Source of the DNA: Limnoglobus roseus
GTDB lineage: Bacteria; Planctomycetota; Planctomycetia; Gemmatales; Gemmataceae
Assembly (NCBI RefSeq): GCF_008254045.1
Contig: NZ_CP042425.1
Location: 2,170,001 to 2,234,000, forward strand
Reading direction: 5' to 3'
Length of the DNA stretch: 64,000 nucleotides
The position numbers were made by a program, and so were the translations under genes. Positions 16,722 through 23,930 of the stretch are shown piece after piece (positions within the stretch are counted from its first letter, which is position 1; every line of letters starts with the position of its first letter). Below the pieces are notes generated by a model. It did not search any database. It was given only the letters and a program-made list of their open reading frames with translations, and had not been told where the DNA came from.

Positions 16722-17282
16722 ATGCCCTCGACGACCCCGCACGTACTGGCGATGCCGTCTGCTGGTCTGCTCGCCGCCACGAAGACGCACACTCGCCGTC
16801 GGTGGCTGTGGCTACCGACGGTCAGGGGGGCATCAGGAAATTTTCCTGATGGGGTGCGGTCGCCCACACCCGCCACCGTGGAGCCCTCAGGTAAAAAATC
16901 TGAGGGCTCACCCCCTCTCGGCACCCTGCATCTCGTCCAAAGTCGCGCCGTGAAAACCTACACGCTGGCCATCGTCCGCGAGTCCAACGGCCGCCCGGTG
17001 ATCATCTTCATCCGCAAGGCCCCATCCGCGGACACCCACCGCGTCACGCTGGCCGACTCGCGGAAGGCCGGGTCGTGTACCTGTGCCGGCCACCACTTCG
17101 CGGGCCACTGTGCCCACGTTGACGCCGTCCTGTCGATGACGGCCGCGGGTGTTCTGCCCGACCCCGTCGAATGGCTCGCCGAACGCGAGCGGGCGACCCT
17201 GATGGCCACGCTCGCCGGGGCGACGAAGTCTCTCACCGCCGCGGGCCTGACCGTCGGGCCGCTGACGCCGATCAACGTCTAA
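16722..17282 (+). CDS. SWIM zinc-finger protein
   Basis: The 186-residue product has CTCAGHHFAGHCAH at about residues 118-131, matching the SWIM pattern CxC-x(n)-CxH, and so probably binds zinc and nucleic acid or protein partners. The N-terminal 60 residues are low-complexity and Pro/Ser-rich. The ATG has a GGAGG 7 bp upstream. It diverges from the ribbon-helix-helix-like gene across about 190 bp, which should hold both promoters. Element-encoded SWIM proteins occur in phages and recombination loci; no specific role can be assigned. Confidence 0.6.
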   Translation: MPSTTPHVLAMPSAGLLAATKTHTRRRWLWLPTVRGASGNFPDGVRSPTPATVEPSGKKSEGSPPLGTLHLVQSRAVKTYTLAIVRESNGRPVIIFIRKAPSADTHRVTLADSRKAGSCTCAGHHFAGHCAHVDAVLSMTAAGVLPDPVEWLAERERATLMATLAGATKSLTAAGLTVGPLTPINV

Positions 17283-17380
17283 CTCACCACCATCCCCCGA
17301 ACAGCGGCAACGACGGGTCGCACCGTCGCGGGGGCCTGCACGCACTTCGCGTGCGCTCGTCACATCAAAGGAGTTTTGAG

Positions 17381-18433
17381 ATGACCACGACCACCGACGC
17401 CACGACCGAGATCGACGACAGGGCCGAGACCACCGAAACGCCGGCCGCCGCAAAGAAGCCGTTCAACGTCGAGGATGACAAGGAACTCCGCAAGCGGGGC
17501 ATCCTCATCCACGACTCCATCGACGTGGACGACTGCGAGGAGTGCGAGACCTACGAGAAGGGGTACACGGCCGTCCTTCGAACGTGGTGCGGTCACGGGT
17601 GGAGTGACGGGCCGACCGGCGACGGCCGCGACGAGAACTGCCAGACCGAGGGCGTGCAGATGGGGGCGATCCCCGTGGCCTTCCCGAACGGCGAGACGGC
17701 CGTCGTGTCGGAGGAGCGGGCCTCGCACTGCCTGGACGCCATCAAGCGCGACGGGCACCGCCGGGAAGCGTGGTTCGCGACCGACACGAGCCTGCTCGGG
17801 GCCGCGGGCATCGTCGCCACCGAGTTGCGGGCGGCCCGGAGTTACGAGTGCCGGCAGATGGGCGACGTGCAGCGGGTCGTCCGCGACGTGACCGCCCTGG
17901 CCGTCGCGTTCCGCCGGTCGCACAAGCGGTTCTGCGGGTGCGCGGTCTGTGCGTTCTGGGCGACCGCCCGGCCGGCGAAGCGGAAGGCCGCGGCGAAGGC
18001 CATGAAGGCGACGGACGCCCTGGTCGCCGCGGCCCAGGAATTAATCAAGGCCATCGCCGCCGCCGCCCCGGACGCGGACGCCTACCGCCGAGAGCCGTAC
18101 GTGTCGAACATGTGGTCGCCGTGGGACCAGCCGGCCCACTTCGGCATTGATTCGATGAACGAGGCCCGAAAGCGGCTGACGGCGTCCCGCGAATACGTCA
18201 GCGAGAAGTTCGTCATCGGCGAGGGGGGCGGGTTCGACCTCAACGCCGAGTTCGTTCACGGCTGGAAGAAGGCCAACGGCTACCCGACCGCTCCCCCGAA
18301 GAAGCCGACCGCCGAGACGCCCGCCGTCCCCGAACCCATCGCCTACCGAATGCAGAGCGTCGAACCGTCCGCGAACGGCACGGGCGACGACAAGCCCTGT
18401 ACCTGCAACGGCGAGACCAACGGCACGCACTGA
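17381..18433 (+). CDS. Cys-rich protein of unknown function
   Basis: The 350-residue product follows AAAGGAG at 17367-17373. It has scattered Cys pairs: DDCEECETY near residue 53, a Cys/His stretch TWCGHGW, FCGCAVCAFW near 187, and CTCNGET at the extreme C-terminus. A 50-residue Ala/Lys helical section follows the third pair. Several zinc sites are plausible. Codon bias is strongly GC3, so it is a genuine gene, downstream of the SWIM gene by 98 bp. I recognise no family; the position suggests an early or regulatory element gene. Confidence 0.55.
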   Translation: MTTTTDATTEIDDRAETTETPAAAKKPFNVEDDKELRKRGILIHDSIDVDDCEECETYEKGYTAVLRTWCGHGWSDGPTGDGRDENCQTEGVQMGAIPVAFPNGETAVVSEERASHCLDAIKRDGHRREAWFATDTSLLGAAGIVATELRAARSYECRQMGDVQRVVRDVTALAVAFRRSHKRFCGCAVCAFWATARPAKRKAAAKAMKATDALVAAAQELIKAIAAAAPDADAYRREPYVSNMWSPWDQPAHFGIDSMNEARKRLTASREYVSEKFVIGEGGGFDLNAEFVHGWKKANGYPTAPPKKPTAETPAVPEPIAYRMQSVEPSANGTGDDKPCTCNGETNGTH

Positions 18434-18503
18434 CGCCGCCCGACCGTGGCCGGTATGTCGCCGGCCACTTCCCCTTCTTCCCATCACCAACACCGGAGAC
18501 GCC

Positions 18504-19022
18504 ATGTCCACCGACGAACGAAACACCCTGATCCTGTCCGTGCTACCGTGGGCGAACGACATCATCACCCGCCGGGCCGGCCAACGCCCCGACCTCGACG
18601 ACATCCGGCAGGACTGCTACCTGCGATTGTTGAAAGTCGCGCGCGGGTACGACCCGGCTCGTGCCGCCCCGACGACCTGGACGCACGTCGTACTCACGTC
18701 CTTCCTCCCCCGCCGGCTCGCCCGGTCGGCCTTCCCAGGTCCTCCGCCGTCGCCGAACGGAACGCCGGTCGAAGAAGCTCGTGACCCGAACGCCATCGAC
18801 CCGGCCGCGGAAGTCGAGCGGAGGGAGTTGGTGGAATTGACCCGCGTGGCCCTCGGCCGAGTGCGCCGGGAAGACCGCGAGATGATCCACGCCCACGCGG
18901 TGGACGGCGTCACGCTGGCCGACCTCGACCGGGGCGTGAGCCGTGAGCGGTGTTCGAAGCGATACCGGGAGGCCGTTCTGAGATGCCGCGGGGAGTTCGT
19001 GAGGCAAGGGGCCGAGTGCTGA
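18504..19022 (+). CDS. Sigma-70-like factor
   Basis: The 172-residue product has a region-2-like N-terminus (WANDIITRRAGQRPDLDDIRQDCYLRLLKVA, the DLDDIRQD part matching the core-binding helix of sigma factors) and a region-4-like C-terminal helix-turn-helix (REDREMIHAHAVDGVTLADLDRG). Such factors redirect RNA polymerase to phage or element promoters. A hairpin follows the stop. It lies 70 bp after the Cys-rich gene and probably shares its transcript. It resembles no housekeeping factor; small phage sigma factors of this size are common in planctomycete elements. Confidence 0.65.
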   Translation: MSTDERNTLILSVLPWANDIITRRAGQRPDLDDIRQDCYLRLLKVARGYDPARAAPTTWTHVVLTSFLPRRLARSAFPGPPPSPNGTPVEEARDPNAIDPAAEVERRELVELTRVALGRVRREDREMIHAHAVDGVTLADLDRGVSRERCSKRYREAVLRCRGEFVRQGAEC

Positions 19023-19041
19023 AGCGTGCTGACGACATCAT

Positions 19042-19064
19042 CCCCGGCCGCAGGACGGCCGGGG
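19042..19064 (+). terminator. Hairpin after the sigma-like gene
   Basis: Perfect 9-bp arms ccccggccg / cggccgggg surround a 5-nt loop 20 bp after the sigma-like stop and are followed by ttcgttcattt, giving a plausible Rho-independent terminator. Confidence 0.6.
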
Positions 19065-19143
19065 TTCGTTCATTTCGGATCTCTGGCAACTCGACGAGTT
19101 CTTCTTTTGACAGTTCGCCATTGGCCCGGTACTTTCAACTTTC

Positions 19144-19536
19144 GTGACGGCCCTCGTCCTCGTGGACTTTCGCACCGCTATGAACTTTTTCCGCCGACTA
19201 TTCGGTCAAAAAAGCAAGGCCGCCGAACCACCGAAGGGCTTCGTACTTCATTACGATCGCCCTCACCCCGACGCGGGAAACTCGCCCGTCGTCCCGGTGA
19301 CGCTGTTCGTCATGGACGGCGAGCAAGAGTCTCACGCGGTGGTAACGGCCCTGGAAAACATGGGCGTCTTCTGCGTGCGCATCTCTGTCGAAAACTATCG
19401 GTACGTCATCGCCTCGGTTCGGGCCGAAGACCACGAGAAGGCAACACTCGCGTTGTCAATTCTGCGGAAGGAAATGCCCGGACTCGTCCATTGGCCGGAC
19501 TTGGTTGTCCTACCCGCGGAGCCGCCGCCCGTGTAA
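19144..19536 (+). CDS. Small alpha/beta protein, unknown
   Basis: The 130-residue frame has a basic N-terminus (MNFFRRLFGQKSK from the second ATG, 19180, which may be the true start) and then alternating strand/helix segments (VPVTLFVMDGEQE, HAVVTALENMGVFCVRI, YVIASVRAEDHEKATLALSIL). The repeated strand-helix-strand hints at a ferredoxin-like or DUF2007-like signal-transduction fold, but no conserved motif confirms this. It follows the terminator-like hairpin after the sigma gene, so it has a separate promoter. Confidence 0.5.
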   Translation: MTALVLVDFRTAMNFFRRLFGQKSKAAEPPKGFVLHYDRPHPDAGNSPVVPVTLFVMDGEQESHAVVTALENMGVFCVRISVENYRYVIASVRAEDHEKATLALSILRKEMPGLVHWPDLVVLPAEPPPV

Positions 19537-19852
19537 AGGCGGGACGCCGGGCTTGGATGAAGTGGCCGGAGATACAATCCTTCGCCGGGCGTGTCGGCGT
19601 CGGCCTGCTTGCGGTATGGCCGGCGACCAACCCTCACCTCCGCTCGTCGTCGGCTCGTTGTCGGGGACGAACGGGGGACCGGCTTTCACCTCGTCTCCGT
19701 GCATCTCTTGATAATCACGAATTCCCGGTGAATGATGCAGACATCGGGTGTCACAGACCGGCCAGTCTGTGGCTCACGGCCCGTCCCGGGTGACACTCTC
19801 GCTGGTGTCGCCCGGGACGGCCGGCCCGATTCCCAACAGCGAGATGATGAGC
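19537..19852. other. Non-coding stretch with hairpins
   Basis: No credible gene is seen in this 316-bp stretch. Near its right end are two inverted repeats: 19752-19771 (cacagac / gtctgtg arms around six bases) and 19778-19825, imperfect arms rich in cccggg with gtgac/gtgtc. They may regulate or insulate the gene at 19853. Confidence 0.5.
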
Positions 19853-20788
19853 ATGAACGACACGGCCTCTGTTTCTTCACATCTTCAACTTCATAACCTC
19901 GCCTGTTGGCTCAACGCTTTTTCCAACTGGCTCGACGAATTGACGTTCTGGGCCATTCACCCCGAAACGACGGCCCCGGTATCGGACGGGTGGGTTGACG
20001 CGCACCGGGCCGAACGCGACCGCCACCGGCGAGCCATCCGCGAACACATCGACCCGGTCCTCTTGCCCGCCGCCTGCGGCATGAGCGGGTTCGAGTTGGC
20101 CGAGCGAGTCGGCGTCATGATCGGCGACGCCAACCGCTTCATCACGCACATGGCACTAACGCCCGGCGCGTGGGGGACGCGGTTCACCGATTGGCCGTCC
20201 GTCGGAGATCGACAAATAGTAGAAGACCTGTGGGCCGCGGTTAAGAGGCTGACGGAGATCCACATAGCCATCGAGTCGCACCTGAACGCCCAGCGGTCAA
20301 GTCAAGTTGAGCCTGCCGAAGAACACCTGATCGGCGTACTCGGTCAACTGGTGAAGGAGAAACCGGCCGGCGATCGCGAGGCCGTTCCTCCTGCCGGGCG
20401 GCCCCCGGTTCCGCCGGACTTGCAATCCGACGAGAGAGAGGTCGCGTCGACCTACCCTTTCACAGCTTCGGGTATCACCTTCCTTTCACCGCGGCAAATC
20501 AAGTACGGTGACTTGTTCGCGGAAGGCCAGCAATCAGCCGTGCTCTTCTTGAGGGGCTTCATAAAGGCGATGGGGGGTCGCGACGGGTATCGGGTACTCG
20601 TGACCAGGGTTATGACATTGGCCGGCGGGCGGGGCGAAGACAGTCACAACGCTCGACTTACCGGCGCGAGAAAACTGTTGAAGGACGTTCATTTTCCGCG
20701 GACGATCAAGCAAGAGAAGGATAAGAGCGACGAGAAAATTCAACTCATGTGGGAAGAAGTTGAGGCGACGAAAACAAACCCGGACTAA
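19853..20788 (+). CDS. Protein of unknown function
   Basis: The 311-residue product could begin at any of three clustered ATGs (19844, 19847, 19853); I chose the last because residues from MNDTASVSS onward look least like a shadow. The N-terminal half is helical (LACWLNAFSNWLDELTFW; HRAERDRHRRAIREHI), the middle is Pro-rich, and the C-terminal 50 residues are Lys/Glu-rich. It is longer than most genes of the element and well biased in codon use. No domain is recognised; it precedes the small gene and integrase on the same strand. Confidence 0.5.
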   Translation: MNDTASVSSHLQLHNLACWLNAFSNWLDELTFWAIHPETTAPVSDGWVDAHRAERDRHRRAIREHIDPVLLPAACGMSGFELAERVGVMIGDANRFITHMALTPGAWGTRFTDWPSVGDRQIVEDLWAAVKRLTEIHIAIESHLNAQRSSQVEPAEEHLIGVLGQLVKEKPAGDREAVPPAGRPPVPPDLQSDEREVASTYPFTASGITFLSPRQIKYGDLFAEGQQSAVLFLRGFIKAMGGRDGYRVLVTRVMTLAGGRGEDSHNARLTGARKLLKDVHFPRTIKQEKDKSDEKIQLMWEEVEATKTNPD

Positions 20789-20903
20789 GTCAGGCATCTT
20801 CGACAACTCGGGCATCACGAAAGAATCACCGAACATATCCGGAACATAACCTTCGCATCACCACGGCGCGCAAAATTCCAGTGTTCCAACTGGAGGCCGT
20901 ACC

Positions 20904-21110
20904 GTGGTGCAACTCGTGAACCCGTCCCCGATCCTCGGGCGACTGCCGACCATCGACCAAGTCTATGACCGCCTCGAACAAACGGCGGCCGAGCGGCGTG
21001 CCCTCCGCACGTTGCTTCGCGCTCTGAAGCAAGCCAATCTCGTCCCCGGCGATCAAGCCGTCACGCAACACACCCAGTCCGACGCCCTCGTCGCCACCGA
21101 CGCCCGCTAA
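20904..21110 (+). CDS. Small helical protein before the integrase
   Basis: This 68-residue product contains a helix, DRLEQTAAERRALRTLLRALKQA, and a polar tail. Short ORFs of this composition are common directly upstream of planctomycete integrases. It ends 21 bp before the integrase start, so it is probably co-translated with it; an excisionase or regulator role is possible but unsupported by a motif. Confidence 0.5.
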   Translation: MVQLVNPSPILGRLPTIDQVYDRLEQTAAERRALRTLLRALKQANLVPGDQAVTQHTQSDALVATDAR

Positions 21111-21131
21111 CCCACGCCCAAGAGGACACTC

Positions 21132-22694
21132 ATGTACATGTTCATTTTCAGCACGGTTATCGACATCGAACCCGTGCAGCACTACCTCGCCGGCCTTCGG
21201 CGCGACGGAAGCCGGGCGTTGCCGGCCGGCCAAGAGTGGTTCACGCCGAAGGAGTTGGCCGCCGTACTCGGCCTCAAGCCCGGTGCGACGGCGTCCACCA
21301 TTCAGCGCCACGGCCTGCCCGTTGATGGCGCTGGTCGTGGGCGACGTTACCCACGGGAGACGGCGGAAGCCCTGTTGGCCATCCGCAACAGGGGGGCGAG
21401 CGTTCGAACCGTCAACACGTACATCGCCACACTGAAAGCGTTCGGCAACTGGTTGGTGATCGCCAAGCGGGCGGCGGGCAACCCGTTCGACGTGCTCACG
21501 ATCGGGAACGTCGAATTGGACCCACGGCACCACCGAAGGGCGATGACGCCGCCCGAGCTGGCCCGCCTGATCGCTGCGGCCGAAACGTCACCCCGGACCG
21601 TGCGGGGGTTGTCGGGACCGCAACGGGCAACGCTCTACATCTTCGCCGCGTCCACCGGTTTCCGGGTCGGCGAACTGGCCATCCTCGTGCCGATGATGTG
21701 CCACTTCGACGGCACGCCCCCGACCGTCACCCCACCCGCCAGGGGGGCGAAAAACCGCAAGTTGATTCCCCAACCGTTGCCCGTGGACGTGGCCGAGAGG
21801 ATGCGGGCGTTTATCGCCGGAGTGGGCAAGAAGCAGCCAATCTGGCCGGGAGAGTGGTCGGATGATGCGGCCAAGATGCTCCGGGTCGACCTCGCGGCGG
21901 CCGGCATCCCGTACTCCGTCGACTCGCCCGGCGGCCCGCTGTTCGCCGACTTCCACGCCATTCGCCACACGTTCATCCGCCGGCTCGACGAGGCCGGTGC
22001 AACGCTCAAGGAGGCCATGCAACTGGCCCGGCACAGCGATCCGAAGCTCACAATGGCGGTGTACGGGCGTGCCTCGTTGGAAGATTTAGGCTGTGTGGCC
22101 AACAGGTTAGCCCCGATTCCACATGTACTCCCACATGCACCAACTGGCGCGGAAACATGCGGACTGGTGATGACTGATGAAGAAACTTGTTCACCGGGGA
22201 CGGGTGAGCAGGGCATCGGCGGGAAGACTGGAAAACAAGCCAATGATGACGATTGCGGACAAATGATGACTGATGACGAATGTACACAACGTGAGGTCGT
22301 AAACCCCGACGGGCGGCCATCGCGGCCTCCCGTTTTCGTTTTCCCCCGCGGTCACTTCGAGAACTCGTACTTCCACTGCCACGCCGCGGATTGGCCCGGT
22401 TTGATCTTCAGCTCGACGAACGGCTCCGGGCAGAGAGTCGTCTTCATGGCCCAGACGTTGAACCGCGTGACCGGCCGGTCGCCGGTCACGCGGACCGTCA
22501 CGCCGCTCGGCTTGTGCCGCAGCGTCACGCCGGCCGTCGCCGCCGTCGCGTCGAACCCCGTCAGACCGGCGTGGAGCGTGCCCTTGTCGAGTGCCGCGGT
22601 GAGTGTGAGCTTCTTGCCGTCGAACTTGACGACTTCCGCGAACCGGTCCTTCGGCTCCACCGCCGTCGGCACGAACGGGAACTCCAACTCGTAG
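21132..22694 (+). CDS. Tyrosine recombinase/integrase reading through the right attachment site
   Basis: The catalytic residues of the family are all visible: Arg178 in STGFRVGEL, His275 and Arg278 in HAIRHTF, His301 in ARHSDPK, and nucleophile Tyr311 in AVYGR. The N-terminus (residues about 34-85, EWFTPKELAAVLGLKPG ... RRYPRETAEALL) looks like an excisionase/MerR-type helix-turn-helix, and only a short core-binding segment (RTVNTYIATLKAFGNWLV) follows. Residue 391 starts the attR core. Residues after about 401 are translated from chromosomal DNA antisense to the next gene and are not native. In the circular form the frame would instead continue into 10222-10438. AGAGGA precedes the start. 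Confidence 0.85.
   Translation: MYMFIFSTVIDIEPVQHYLAGLRRDGSRALPAGQEWFTPKELAAVLGLKPGATASTIQRHGLPVDGAGRGRRYPRETAEALLAIRNRGASVRTVNTYIATLKAFGNWLVIAKRAAGNPFDVLTIGNVELDPRHHRRAMTPPELARLIAAAETSPRTVRGLSGPQRATLYIFAASTGFRVGELAILVPMMCHFDGTPPTVTPPARGAKNRKLIPQPLPVDVAERMRAFIAGVGKKQPIWPGEWSDDAAKMLRVDLAAAGIPYSVDSPGGPLFADFHAIRHTFIRRLDEAGATLKEAMQLARHSDPKLTMAVYGRASLEDLGCVANRLAPIPHVLPHAPTGAETCGLVMTDEETCSPGTGEQGIGGKTGKQANDDDCGQMMTDDECTQREVVNPDGRPSRPPVFVFPRGHFENSYFHCHAADWPGLIFSSTNGSGQRVVFMAQTLNRVTGRSPVTRTVTPLGLCRSVTPAVAAVASNPVRPAWSVPLSSAAVSVSFLPSNLTTSANRSFGSTAVGTNGNSNS
22302..22333. repeat. Right element boundary, putative attR core
   Basis: This is the direct repeat of 10196-10227, identical for 26 bp, then one G/T difference, then five more matches. 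It is followed by tttcgtttt, so on the chromosome side it would act as a terminator for the leftward neighbour after excision. The integrase frame passes through it in the same phase (NPDGRPSR) as at the left end. Confidence 0.75.
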
Positions 22695-23311
22695 TTCGGC
22701 CCGACCGCGTCGCCGTCCACGTTGAAGAAGTTGTGGTTGTAGTGGTCGGTGTGCAGCAGCTTTATGCCGGTGTTTTCGAGCTTGTGGCTGATGGTCAGCG
22801 TGTCGCCCTTCACCGCCACCGTCTTCGAGTACAGGTAGCCGTACCCGGCCGCCGTCTTCACGCTCTGGGTGAAGGCGATGAGCCCGTCCCGCGTCGTCAT
22901 GACCCAGGTACCGGGCTTCACGACCTTGTACCCGTGGAGGAAGCGGTAGCCGTCCTCCTTCGGCTTCTCCAGTTGGCCGACGCCGATCTTGAGGAACGTC
23001 TCGCCGACCTTCGCCGTGTCGTACCCGGGCGGCGTGGTGAACATGCCGAACTCCTCGCACGGGCCGACGATGCTATCGGGGTTCTTCGGCGACGGCTCGC
23101 CGAGCCAGGGGCCGTAGAGTTTGTGCCCGTCGAACGTCACGTTGAACACGCCGGACCAGTCGAACCGCGCGCCACGGTACATCCCCTTCTCGGCGTCCGG
23201 TTCGAACACCGTGACCGTGAGGTTGTTCGACTTCAGCGTGCGCGTGGGGTAGTCTGCCGCGGCTGCGGGGGCGACCAGCAGGAGCAGTGTGAGGAATGCG
23301 AATCGCGACAT
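22352..23311 (-). CDS. Secreted galactose-mutarotase-like protein
   Basis: The 319-residue product starts MSRFAFLTLLLLVAPAAAA, a clean signal peptide, so the mature protein is exported. The remainder is beta-rich with motifs such as NLTVTVFEP, GARFDWSG, FGMFTTPPGY and HTDHYNHNFFNVDG. The paired His and Asn/Asp residues recall the beta-sandwich fold of aldose 1-epimerase-like proteins, but length and spacing differ from true mutarotases. It ends 18 bp inside the chromosome from the element's right repeat. The upstream open frame to 23716 is non-native. A role on sugars is inference from fold resemblance. Confidence 0.7.
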   Translation of the reverse strand: MSRFAFLTLLLLVAPAAAADYPTRTLKSNNLTVTVFEPDAEKGMYRGARFDWSGVFNVTFDGHKLYGPWLGEPSPKNPDSIVGPCEEFGMFTTPPGYDTAKVGETFLKIGVGQLEKPKEDGYRFLHGYKVVKPGTWVMTTRDGLIAFTQSVKTAAGYGYLYSKTVAVKGDTLTISHKLENTGIKLLHTDHYNHNFFNVDGDAVGPNYELEFPFVPTAVEPKDRFAEVVKFDGKKLTLTAALDKGTLHAGLTGFDATAATAGVTLRHKPSGVTVRVTGDRPVTRFNVWAMKTTLCPEPFVELKIKPGQSAAWQWKYEFSK

Positions 23312-23452
23312 GGGGAACCTCGGGAGGGTGGGTACGCCAAAACTATCGCAGACGCGGGGCCGGGCGGCGACAATTTTCTTGACAGATCGCGGCGGGCGGC
23401 TATTGTCCGCGACGGATGTGGGGTAGGTCCGCACCGAACTGAAGGGGGAATT

Positions 23453-23839
23453 ATGCGAACCGGAATTCTCGCGGCCGTCGCACTGATGGCGATGGCGGGC
23501 ACGGCGGCGGCCCAGCAGCCGTTCGTTTACAAGCCGATCGACACGTCGAAATTGGTCGTCCAGCCGGCGAACGCGGTGGCGAACGTGACCGGGGCGACGA
23601 CGGCCGGGACGATCAGCACGATCGGGGCGACGGTCGCCAACACGATCGAAAACAACGGTTTCGTGCGGACGTTCAACAACTTGCTCGGTCGCCGCGCGAC
23701 GCCCACGGCCCCGCAATCCGGGTTCAGTGCGCTGCCGCAGGCCGGTTCGTACCAGTCGTTGCAGTACCCGAACACGTTCACGCCGCGGATGCCGATCGGC
23801 TCGACCTACGGCCAGTCGGTGAACTTCCCGAAGAACTGA
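23453..23839 (+). CDS. Small secreted protein, unknown
   Basis: The 128-residue product has a signal peptide (GILAAVALMAMAGTAAAQ) and a mature part rich in Thr, Ala, Asn and Gln with no motif. Its start follows GAAGGGGGA. It diverges from the mutarotase-like gene, sharing a 141-bp promoter region, and ends before a very long perfect hairpin. It may be a cell-envelope component; nothing more can be said. Confidence 0.6.
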   Translation: MRTGILAAVALMAMAGTAAAQQPFVYKPIDTSKLVVQPANAVANVTGATTAGTISTIGATVANTIENNGFVRTFNNLLGRRATPTAPQSGFSALPQAGSYQSLQYPNTFTPRMPIGSTYGQSVNFPKN

Positions 23840-23847
23840 CGAACGCA

Positions 23848-23916
23848 GGCGAGCCGAGTTCCGTAAGGAACCGGGTGAGTGACACTCACCCGGTTCCTTA
23901 CGGAACTCGGCTCGCC
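23848..23916. terminator. Near-continuous 34-bp perfect inverted repeat
   Basis: Two 34-nt arms (23848-23881 and 23883-23916) are perfect reverse complements around a single A. The element lies between convergent genes ending at 23839 and 23931 and so would terminate transcription from both sides. The arm is unusually long for a terminator and has no T tract. Confidence 0.8.
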
Positions 23917-23930
23917 GTTGCCGTGAAAGA

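Larger units (their letters stand above)
10196..22333. mobile_element. 12.1-kb integrated phage-like element
   Basis: Direct 32-bp repeats bound the region, with a tyrosine integrase just inside the right end. The contents are phage-like: tail-chaperone-like ORFs, a tape measure protein, a sigma-like factor and many small unknown genes. No terminase, portal, capsid, protease or lysis gene is recognisable, so it is either a cryptic remnant, a satellite, or an element that uses tail proteins for another purpose. Removing it would leave the lipoprotein gene (ends 10175) and the convergent gene (ends 22352) about 70 bp apart with the hairpin core between them, a normal convergent terminator layout. 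That is good support for the boundaries. Confidence 0.8.

Noticed and set aside
23312..23716. N-terminal extension of the mutarotase-like gene
   Set aside because: The upstream frame overlaps the divergent secreted-protein gene and precedes a clean signal peptide at 23311, so it is not native.
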